DNA of 64,000 nt from Myxococcales bacterium (GTDB lineage Bacteria > Myxococcota_A > Polyangia > Polyangiales > Ga0077539), in contig JAEUKH010000004.1 in NCBI GenBank assembly GCA_016792845.1, positions 124,001 through 188,000 on the forward strand. Direction: 5' to 3'. Made by a program: the position numbers and the translations under genes. The notes beneath the pieces were generated by a model, which was given only the letters and a program-made list of their open reading frames with translations, was not told the origin of the DNA and searched no databases. Within the stretch, counting starts at the first letter, position 1; the number at the start of each line of letters is the position of its first letter. This document shows, piece by piece, positions 27,433 through 34,479 of the stretch.

Positions 27433-28818
27433 TCAGCCGCCGAGGGCGAGGGTGAGCGCCGCGCGGAGGGGCGCCGCCTTCTCGGGGTTGACCATGCTGG
27501 CGTAGGCCACCATGCCTTCGAGGTATCCGCGAAAATTGGGGTGGCCCTCGCGGTTCTGGCTGTCGAGCCCGTGCCGGGCGCAGTTGTGGAGCGTGGCCCT
27601 CAAGCGCCGCATTGTGTCGCGCGGAAGGCCGAGCTGGGTGTTCACCACGATGCCGGTGACCTCTTGCTGCTGGCTCGCGCGCATCACCTTGGTCTTGTCG
27701 GGGTGCTCGACCAGGCCCTCGGCGGCCAAGATCGCCCGCGCCGACTTGAGCAGCCTGCCGAGCCGCTCGGGGTGATCGCCCGAAAAGGTGAGGTCGTCGG
27801 CGTAGCGAGAGAACGCGAAGCCGTGACGCCGCGCGAGGCCCGCGAGGCGCTGGTCGAGCCGGTGACAGAGGAGGTTCGTGAGCGCAGGGCTCGTCGACGC
27901 GCCTTGCGGCAAGACCCGGTGCCCGAGCGCCACCCAGACGCGGGTGCCGTCGACGCTCGCTTCGAGCCGCGGAGGCTCGGTGCAGAGCAGCGCCAGGAGC
28001 GTCGCCACCTGGCCGCTGTACCCGAGGTGCCGAAAGAGCCCCCGCACCCGGCGAAACCCGAAGGTGGGGAAGAAGTCTCTCACGTCGAGGTTGACCACGA
28101 CCTTCTTGCCGACGTGGAGCGCCGCGTTGGTGACCGTCGAGCGGCCCGGCACGAAACCGTGGGCGTGCGGCGAGAGCGCCAGGGGCCCGAGCACGTTCTG
28201 CCCGACCCAGGCCTGGGCGGTCTTGAGCCGCGGCTTCGGGGCCGAGATCGCGCGCTGCCCGCCGGTCTTCTTCGGGAGGCTGAACCGGTGATAGTGAACG
28301 AGCGTCGCGCCCCGTCGGTGGAAGGTCAGCCAGCGCAAGACCCCCAAGGGGATGCCCAACATCATCGCAAGGTCAGGGCCCGCGTCGAGCACCGGGAGGC
28401 CCCGGGCCCGCAAGGCCGCGTGGTCGCTCTTGGTGTCGTTGAGGAGCTTCGAGACCCCAATGCCGGCGTGCAAGACGCTGCTCCGGCGCAGCTTCGCGAA
28501 GGCGTCGCGGCGGGCCTGAACGGCCTTGGCCCGGGCGGCCTTCTTCTCAGCGCGGCGCTGCTTGAGCGCGGCCCAACGGCGCTTGCGCTCGGCCTCTAGG
28601 AGCTTCTCGGGTGACTGCGTCGCCACCACCTCGGCGTCGCGCAAGATCACGAGCTTCTGCTCAAGGTCGAGGCGCTTCTTCAGCTCGTCGGGCGGGTCAG
28701 CGGGGAGCCCCCGGCCGAGCGGCCAGAAGCCGTGGAGGCGCATCCGTGCGAGCACCGTCGCGTCGCTGGTGCCGGTCACGAGGCGTCGATAGAGCCGTGC
28801 TTTGTCGTCGTATGCCAC
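27433..28818 (-). CDS. Retron reverse transcriptase, Mx162-like
   Basis: 461 residues from the GTG at 28818, chosen because GGAG lies nine bases upstream and because the longer open frame reads back through the msr-msd RNA. Residues 70-115 are a Lys/Arg/Ala-rich helical stretch. The RT core has the retron hallmarks NAALH (231-235) and VTG (387-389), the first catalytic Asp in VVVNLDVRDFFPTF (245), LPQGASTSP (303-311) and the catalytic YADD (339-342). The sequence is strikingly like the Myxococcus Mx162 RT as I remember it (AQAWVGQNVL, HGFVPGRSTVTNA). It primes DNA synthesis from the 2'-OH of a guanosine in msr RNA to make msDNA. The ncRNA lies immediately upstream on the same strand. Confidence 0.93.
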   Translation of the reverse strand: MAYDDKARLYRRLVTGTSDATVLARMRLHGFWPLGRGLPADPPDELKKRLDLEQKLVILRDAEVVATQSPEKLLEAERKRRWAALKQRRAEKKAARAKAVQARRDAFAKLRRSSVLHAGIGVSKLLNDTKSDHAALRARGLPVLDAGPDLAMMLGIPLGVLRWLTFHRRGATLVHYHRFSLPKKTGGQRAISAPKPRLKTAQAWVGQNVLGPLALSPHAHGFVPGRSTVTNAALHVGKKVVVNLDVRDFFPTFGFRRVRGLFRHLGYSGQVATLLALLCTEPPRLEASVDGTRVWVALGHRVLPQGASTSPALTNLLCHRLDQRLAGLARRHGFAFSRYADDLTFSGDHPERLGRLLKSARAILAAEGLVEHPDKTKVMRASQQQEVTGIVVNTQLGLPRDTMRRLRATLHNCARHGLDSQNREGHPNFRGYLEGMVAYASMVNPEKAAPLRAALTLALGG

Positions 28819-28901
28819 CGCGGTGCACTCCGAATCAGTCGCGCGACGGGGGGCGAAGGGCCCGCACGGGGCGTCACCGTCGAGGGGCTGCGCGGGCGTT
28901 C

Positions 28902-28927
28902 GGTCGGCTGAAGACGAGGCGAAGGGC
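28902..28927 (-). repeat. Retron a2 inverted repeat arm
   Basis: A 26-base arm, the 3' partner of a1 at 29129-29154. Two DNA mismatches both become G-U pairs in RNA, so all 26 positions can pair. Confidence 0.88.
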
Positions 28928-29128
28928 TGTGTTGTACGAACATCCCTACGATCGACGCGCGGGTTCAACAGAAAGCCTACCGGGGGTACCGCGGCAAGGC
29001 TGACCGCGGAGCGGTCGAACCAGTAGCCTTGCGCGGTACCCCTGGTAGGCGGGTGACGAACCTGCTCGTGACGAATGACAGGCACGGAGACAAGCACGGC
29101 GTAACGCCGCACTGGTTGCTACATCGTC

Positions 29129-29154
29129 GCCCTTCGCCCCGTCTTCAACCGACC
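29129..29154 (-). repeat. Retron a1 inverted repeat arm
   Basis: A 26-base arm at the 5' end of the retron RNA, starting 36 bases downstream of the SWIM stop codon. It pairs with a2 at 28902-28927. Confidence 0.88.
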
Positions 29155-29189
29155 TACCGACGCACCCTACGATGGTGCCGTGTGCTGGG

Positions 29190-30881
29190 TCACCCCCCCG
29201 TGTCTTCTTCTTCGAGCCGCGCGATGTGCGCCAATCGCAGCGCAAGCATGTGCTCGCACGGCCCCTTGGTTAGACCATGTTTGGTGAACGCCGCGCAAGA
29301 ACATGACGCGTCGATCACCCGCCCATCGATGCCGATGTGGAGCACCGGCCGGACCCGCGCCCCGTCGGTGCCCTTGACGCTCCCCGAGAGCTTGAACCCG
29401 TCGGCCACCGGGCGCCGCGCGGTGAGGAGCACGCCCCCCGAGGCGAAGATCTTTTGCCCCGCCTTCTCGACCGGGTCGAGGGCCCCGCCCACGCCCCGCG
29501 CGGTCTGAACCGCCTCGCGCGGTGTGAAGGGCGTCGCGAAGAGCTCGCGGAGCCGGTACACCCCGGCCCCGAGGTCGAACATCACCCGCCCGGTCTGGCA
29601 GAGGTACGAGAGCGTCGACCGCACCTTCTCGACGCCGAGGCCGGTGCGGAGGGCGAGGGCCGCGTCGGTGTCGCGCCGCGTCTCCGAGAGGCTCTGGTGC
29701 ACCAGGGTGAGGCTCTCGGCGTCGGTGGGGAGGCGCCGCGAGAGGAGGTCGAAGCGGGTGCCCGAGGTGGTCCAGTCGTTGTCGGTCCAGCCTGAGAGGG
29801 CGAGGGTGAAGGTCATGCCGCCGAGCTGCGCGACGTACACCGTCGGGAGGCCGTCTCCGGCGAGGTAGAGGTCGACGTGCTCGATCTGCGCGATGAGCCG
29901 CCCGAGGGTGAGCAGCCGATCGCGGCCCCAGGTGCGCACCGTGACCGCCTCGGGGCCGTCGTAGGCGCTCCCGGGTGAGAGCGTAAAGGCGACATCCCAG
30001 GGCTCGAAGACGACCCGCGTGGGGCGCCCCGGGGTGAGCTCGAAGCGCATCGCCCGCGGCGACACCTTGGCCCTGTGCCGCTTGAGAAACCGACAGAGGT
30101 TGTAGAGATCGACGGCCTCAAGCCGCACCCGCTTCAGGCCCAGGGTCATGGTGGCCTGAACCTGAAGAAAGCCCTTCACCCAGGAGTCGGGCAGGTCGAT
30201 CTTCTTCTCTCGGTGCCCTTCGACCGCGTCGGTGTTGACGGTGAGGCCCGCGGCGTCGACCTCGAAGCGCGTCGCCCGGTACGAGCGCATCCGGTCGAAG
30301 GCGCGGGCGAGCCCCGCCGAGTAGTCGATGTTGGTGGTGCCGCAGGCGAAGGCGTCGACCTTGCCGAAGCTGTCGTGGCGCACCCCGAGCCGCGCGTACG
30401 AGCTCTCGTCTTTCGAGAAGGCCTCGAACGACACCTCGTCGGGGTGCACCGTGACCACAGGGTCGAGGAGGTAGTTGAGCTCGTACTGGTGCGTGAAGAC
30501 CCAGTCGAAGTACTGAGCCCGGGCGCGGTAGAAGGGCCTGAGCCGGTCGGCGCGGCGCTGATCGAGGGCGCTCAGCTCGGCTTCGAGGTCGGCGATCTTC
30601 TGCCGGGCGGCTTCGCTCTTGATGCGCAGCGACGCGAGAAACTGGCGGTCTTGGGCCGCGAGCCAGGCGCGAAAGGCGACCCGGTCGCGGGGGTGATACT
30701 TGTAATCGCTGATCACCACCTGGTGCAGGGCCCCGAGGGCCTCGCGGAGCGGGAGCGGCCGGGTCACCTCGGCGCGCAGAAAGGCCGGGTCGCGGAGCTG
30801 GTTGGTCGCGAAGAGGGCGCGGGTCTCGCGGAGCCCCGACACCACCGCGCTGCGGCCCTGGTAACGCGATTCGACGATCAC
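29190..30881 (-). CDS. SWIM zinc-finger protein
   Basis: 563 residues. Near the C-terminus CSCAAFTKHGLTKGPCEHM matches the SWIM motif CxCxnCxH, a zinc module for protein or nucleic-acid binding. Residues ~95-125 look like a coiled coil (KSEAARQKIADLEAELSALDQRRADRL). Before the SWIM module is a winged-helix-like stretch (LGVEKVRSTLSYLCQTGRVMFDLGAGVYRL). No nuclease or NTPase motif is seen. The GTG start at 30881 overlaps the stop of the upstream HEAT gene (GTGA), so the two are translationally coupled and likely partners. The retron RNA begins 36 bases after the stop. Confidence 0.88.
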   Translation of the reverse strand: MIVESRYQGRSAVVSGLRETRALFATNQLRDPAFLRAEVTRPLPLREALGALHQVVISDYKYHPRDRVAFRAWLAAQDRQFLASLRIKSEAARQKIADLEAELSALDQRRADRLRPFYRARAQYFDWVFTHQYELNYLLDPVVTVHPDEVSFEAFSKDESSYARLGVRHDSFGKVDAFACGTTNIDYSAGLARAFDRMRSYRATRFEVDAAGLTVNTDAVEGHREKKIDLPDSWVKGFLQVQATMTLGLKRVRLEAVDLYNLCRFLKRHRAKVSPRAMRFELTPGRPTRVVFEPWDVAFTLSPGSAYDGPEAVTVRTWGRDRLLTLGRLIAQIEHVDLYLAGDGLPTVYVAQLGGMTFTLALSGWTDNDWTTSGTRFDLLSRRLPTDAESLTLVHQSLSETRRDTDAALALRTGLGVEKVRSTLSYLCQTGRVMFDLGAGVYRLRELFATPFTPREAVQTARGVGGALDPVEKAGQKIFASGGVLLTARRPVADGFKLSGSVKGTDGARVRPVLHIGIDGRVIDASCSCAAFTKHGLTKGPCEHMLALRLAHIARLEEEDTGG

Positions 30882-33433
30882 AGCGATGCCTCGGGCCCGC
30901 GCTGCACCGACGGCGCCGCGAGCAACATCTCGACCTCGGGAAACTTCAGCTTCAGCCCCGCGAGGGCCACCCAGGCGCGCTCGGCGTCGCGCCGCGTCTT
31001 GGAGCGCGCGAGCTCAGAGAGGAGCCGCGCGGCGACCTCGGCCTGGCGCTCGTCGGTGTGCCCGCGCTGTACGAGGAACGCGATCACCGCGGCCTTCTCG
31101 GCGCGCGAGGGCCTGAGGTCAAGCAGCGCCGCGCGGAACACCGGTTCGACCCGCGAGAGGGCCACAAACCCAGGCTTGAGGTGCCCCACCACGAGCTCGA
31201 CGGCGAAGCGCCGAACCTCGGGCGCCGGGTGCTCGATGAGCCGCGAGAGAAGCTCCTGCGGGTCGAGGTCGTCGAAGTGCTTGAGGGCCATCTCGCGGCC
31301 GAAGGCGCGCACGTCGGCGGGGCTCGCGTCGAGGAGCCCGAGCACCCCGACGGCCCCGAGCGGCGCGAGGTCGACCGGGCCCCGGAGCATCTCAAAGGCG
31401 AAGGCCCGGGCGTCGGCCCAAGGGCTCTCGATGAGTACGAAGAAGATCGACGGGTCGTCGGCGAAGCGGCCGACGGCGCCGCGGATCAGCCCCATCGCGG
31501 CCTCGCGCACGGCGGCGGTGTCGTGACCCGCCATGGCGACGATGGCGGCCTCGCCGAGGGCGTCGACGGCCTCGGGGCGACGCGCGAGGAGCGCCCCCGC
31601 GACGGCCCGCGCGGCGGCCGAGGCGCCCCGCAAGAGGGCGAAGATCTCGTCGAGGCTCAGCACCTCGGAGAGCGCGTCAGCAAGACCCTCGCGGGCCACC
31701 TGTGCGAGCCCGAGGTGCTCGTCTTCGAAGCGCTCGGCGACCCCGAGGGCGGCGAGGATGAGCTCGCCGAGCTCGCGGCGAAAGAAGGCGTCGCGGTGTG
31801 CGAGCTGGCCGAGCACGCAGTCGACCGCGACCTGGCGCAGCGCACCGTCGGCGAGGGTGAGGAAGCGCATCGTGAGGCCGAGGTCGGCCGACCAGCGGGC
31901 GGCGCTCTGCCCGAGCCACACCGCGGCCTTGCGGCGCACGACCTCGCGGCCGTCGTTGCAGAGCGCTTCGAGGAGCGCCGTGTCGGGCCGCTTCGGGTCG
32001 AAGCGTCGGTCGAGCTCGGCGAGGCCCAGCGCGGCCACCGCGGGGAGCGTCGCGCCGACGAGGGCCAAGACCTCGGCGAGGGCGGCCTCGGCGAGCACCG
32101 TCGGGTGGCGCTGCGACACAGCTTCGAGGGCCCAGGCGAGCACCTCGGGGATGTTGGCGTCGGCGAGCACGCGGAGGTACGCGCGGGGGGTGGCGTCCCA
32201 CAGGGAGGCGAAGCGCTCGGTGCGACCGATTTGTGTGCTGCCGCGTCGCGCGGGCCCGGTGCGCACGGGGCGCCAGCGGAGCGAGCGCGGGTTCAAAAAG
32301 TACCGCGACGCGTCGCCCCCACGGAAGACCTGGTTGAACGTGTACGCGCGCGAAAACCCGTCGTCGGTCGGCCCCGGGCTCTTGCGGTCTTCGACCCGCC
32401 ACGCGCACAAAATCTCGGCCGCCGCGAAGGCGTACTCCGCAGGTCGCGTGCGGGCGAGGGCGTGGAGGTACCGCCAGAAGACCCGCCGCCAATAGCGTTG
32501 GGTGCCTGGGCCGAACACCCGGGTGCGCCGCACCGACCCGTCGAGGCCGCTCTTGAGCGGCGCGAAGGTGCCCTTGCTGCGCGCTGTGGCGAGCTCGACG
32601 CGGCGCGAGACCAAGGCGAGCATCGCAAAATCGCCGCGGGCCATGGCGCGCTTGGCGATGCTGCGGGTGTACCGCCACTGGTGCGGGGCCTCGACGACGA
32701 CGCGACCCATGACCCCCGCGACGACGCGGTCGGTGACCGGCGCCCCGAGGTCGTAGAGGGTGTCAAGGCAGAGCCCCAGGGCCTTGGCCTCGACGCCCTT
32801 GAGCGCCTCGTCGAAGCGCGCCTGGAGGGCCGTCGACCAGGCCGCATCGCGGGTCTCTTCGACCAGCGCGGCCACCGCCTCGGGGAGCCGCTTGAGCGCC
32901 CGCGCCCGCACCGCGTCGAGCCCGACGGTGTCGCTGAGGTTACGCAGGGCCTCGGCCCCGGCGCGGCGACGCGAGAGGAGCAAGCGGTCGGCCTCGGCAC
33001 GACACACCGAGAGCCCGCGGGGGTCGCCGATGCGCCCGAGCGCTTCGACCACGCTGGTGAGGTCGATGCTCTCGACGGCGGCGACGCGGAGCAGCTCGGG
33101 CACCGCCGCGTTGACCCGTCGCCAGCCGAGCCGCGCGGCGGCGTGGGCCCTCAGCCGAGGCTGAAAGCTCTGGAGCGCCTTGATCGCGTAGTCTTGCCCC
33201 GCGGGCGCGAAGCCCTCTGCGCGGAGCTCGGCGTCGAGGGCGTCGAGGCTCGCGTCGAGCGCCTCGGGAGCGAAGGGCCCGCGTGTGGCCGTCAGCTTGA
33301 GCGCCGTGCGACGCGGCCCGCGGGCGACGACGAGGTTGACCCAGCCGGGGCGCCCGAAGACCTCTTGTGACGAGACCACCGCCACCCGGTCAGGGCCGCG
33401 AAGATTGTAATACCGCACCGGAAGTGTTCGCAC
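30878..33433 (-). CDS. Large HEAT-repeat protein, SWIM partner
   Basis: 851 residues from the GTG at 33433, with GGAG ten bases upstream. Residues 1-80 form a small beta-rich domain (VRYYNLRGPDRVAVVSSQEVFGRPGWVNLVVARG), which may be a degenerate WGR-type domain, though I cannot confirm this. The rest is helical repeat sequence of HEAT type (LRAHAAARLGWRRVNAAVPELLRV, EVVRRKAAVWLGQSAARW, EVRRFAVELVVGHLKPG). A non-repeat insert around residues 290-420 is Arg/Tyr-rich. There is no signal peptide, so it is cytoplasmic. Its four-base overlap with the SWIM gene and its place between macrodomain and retron suggest a scaffold in a multi-gene module. Confidence 0.85.
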   Translation of the reverse strand: MRTLPVRYYNLRGPDRVAVVSSQEVFGRPGWVNLVVARGPRRTALKLTATRGPFAPEALDASLDALDAELRAEGFAPAGQDYAIKALQSFQPRLRAHAAARLGWRRVNAAVPELLRVAAVESIDLTSVVEALGRIGDPRGLSVCRAEADRLLLSRRRAGAEALRNLSDTVGLDAVRARALKRLPEAVAALVEETRDAAWSTALQARFDEALKGVEAKALGLCLDTLYDLGAPVTDRVVAGVMGRVVVEAPHQWRYTRSIAKRAMARGDFAMLALVSRRVELATARSKGTFAPLKSGLDGSVRRTRVFGPGTQRYWRRVFWRYLHALARTRPAEYAFAAAEILCAWRVEDRKSPGPTDDGFSRAYTFNQVFRGGDASRYFLNPRSLRWRPVRTGPARRGSTQIGRTERFASLWDATPRAYLRVLADANIPEVLAWALEAVSQRHPTVLAEAALAEVLALVGATLPAVAALGLAELDRRFDPKRPDTALLEALCNDGREVVRRKAAVWLGQSAARWSADLGLTMRFLTLADGALRQVAVDCVLGQLAHRDAFFRRELGELILAALGVAERFEDEHLGLAQVAREGLADALSEVLSLDEIFALLRGASAAARAVAGALLARRPEAVDALGEAAIVAMAGHDTAAVREAAMGLIRGAVGRFADDPSIFFVLIESPWADARAFAFEMLRGPVDLAPLGAVGVLGLLDASPADVRAFGREMALKHFDDLDPQELLSRLIEHPAPEVRRFAVELVVGHLKPGFVALSRVEPVFRAALLDLRPSRAEKAAVIAFLVQRGHTDERQAEVAARLLSELARSKTRRDAERAWVALAGLKLKFPEVEMLLAAPSVQRGPEASL

Positions 33434-33533
33434 CGACGGCCTGCTCCGAGAGAGAGGGTGGGGATGAGGGGTGTATGCGGGTTGTGCCGCCCCGCGCGAG
33501 TTTTCAACGACCCGATGCGGGATCGTGGCCCGG

Positions 33534-34433
33534 TCACTCGCTGTCGTCGAAGTCGGGCAAGAGCTTCATCGAGGCCGCCCCGCCCCGCGCTGCGCCGTGA
33601 AACGCAGCCCCGGGCACCACCGCCGAGGGCCGCGCCGGGCTCGGCCGAGACACCGCGGGCCCGCCCACCCCTGGCACCACCGGCCCGAGCGGAACCACCG
33701 GGCCCATCACCCCGGCTCGCCGCACCGTCGCGGGCACCGCGGCCGCGACCTTGGGCTGAGCCATCGGCGCGAGCTGCGCCTTCACCGCGGGCGCGGGCGG
33801 TTGGGCCACCACCCCCTGGGCGCTCTGGGCGACGGCGTTGCCGAGGGCCCCGAGCTCATCTTCGAGCGCGAGGCGAAGCTCTGCGAAACCCGCGAAATCT
33901 TGGGCGATGAAGAGGGCGTACGCCGTCCACATGAGGTCGGCGCAGATTTCGACGGGCACCTTGCCGTGGTTCGCGCCGAGGCCCGGCAGGGCCATCGACT
34001 GGATGGCCCCGGGGCTCTCGCGGTTCTTCATCGCCACGGCTTGAAAGGCCGCCGCGGCGGCGAGGGCGACGTTTACCGTGTCGCGGGCGTCGTGCTGGGT
34101 GCTCGCCACGCTCGCCGTCGACACCAGAAAGCGCGGAACGGCCGCCCCCGTCGCCACACAGGTCGCGCACCCGACCCCAAGATGGTTCTGAAACCGCTTG
34201 GCGATCTCGGCCTGGACCCGCGTCTGAATCTGCGGCCCGAGGTGGCGCTTGATCACCGCGTCGAGCCCGCCGTCCATCTGGCCCCTGGGGTTGGTGGGGC
34301 ACACCCACACATCGACGGCCTGATCGAGCATCGAGCCCACCTTGATGTCGACCTCGGGGTGGTCAGCGAAGACCTCGCGCCACGCGGCCACCATCTTCGG
34401 GTTCACATCGACCAGGGTCACTTTTACCGCCAT
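33534..34433 (-). CDS. Macrodomain protein, probable ADP-ribose binder or hydrolase
   Basis: 299 residues. The start ATG 34433 has GAGAGG six bases upstream. A macrodomain occupies about residues 5-185: VWVCPTNPRGQMDGGLDAVI (42-61) is the loop that contacts ADP-ribose, followed by LGVGCATCVATG, a strand-helix VNVALAAAAAFQAV and the phosphate-loop segment ALPGLGANHGKVP (148-160). The C-terminal ~100 residues are Pro/Ala/Val-rich and disordered, ending in the acidic MKLLPDFDDSE. Macrodomains bind or remove ADP-ribose from proteins and nucleic acids. The PARP gene lies 46 bases upstream on the same strand, which makes a writer/eraser pair likely. Whether it is catalytic is unknown. Confidence 0.85.
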   Translation of the reverse strand: MAVKVTLVDVNPKMVAAWREVFADHPEVDIKVGSMLDQAVDVWVCPTNPRGQMDGGLDAVIKRHLGPQIQTRVQAEIAKRFQNHLGVGCATCVATGAAVPRFLVSTASVASTQHDARDTVNVALAAAAAFQAVAMKNRESPGAIQSMALPGLGANHGKVPVEICADLMWTAYALFIAQDFAGFAELRLALEDELGALGNAVAQSAQGVVAQPPAPAVKAQLAPMAQPKVAAAVPATVRRAGVMGPVVPLGPVVPGVGGPAVSRPSPARPSAVVPGAAFHGAARGGAASMKLLPDFDDSE

Positions 34434-34479
34434 GGTGCACCTCTCTTACACGCCCCGCCCCACAAACAGAAGGCTTTCA

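Larger units (their letters stand above)
28902..29154 (-). ncRNA. Retron msr-msd RNA (msDNA template)
   Basis: A 253-base minus-strand element lies between the SWIM gene and the RT gene. It opens with a1 (29154-29129) and closes with a2 (28927-28902), a 26-bp pairable stem. After a1 comes GATGTAGCAACC, whose TAGC contains a candidate branching G. Next is an msr hairpin, CGGCG-TTA-CGCCG with a flanking G-U pair (29110-29096). The msd is a long imperfect hairpin at 29050-28975: the 5' arm GCCTACC, GGGGTACCGCG, CAAGGCT pairs with the 3' arm, and a terminal GACCGC-TCC-GCGGTC stem-loop closes it. This is the layout of known retrons, in which msr and msd precede ret. The exact branch point and msDNA length cannot be fixed from sequence alone. 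Confidence 0.9.

Noticed and set aside
28961..28980. tRNA T-arm-like GGGTTCAA sequence
   Set aside because: It lies within the retron RNA and no acceptor, D or anticodon stems surround it.
28819..29112. N-terminal extension of the RT reading frame
   Set aside because: It reads through the msr-msd RNA. The GTG at 28818 with a GGAG site is downstream of a2, as in known retrons.
27433..29154. Group II intron or DGR interpretation of the RT
   Set aside because: No maturase, HNH or intron domain V/VI is seen, and no template/variable repeat pair. NAxxH, VTG and the a1/a2 RNA indicate a retron.
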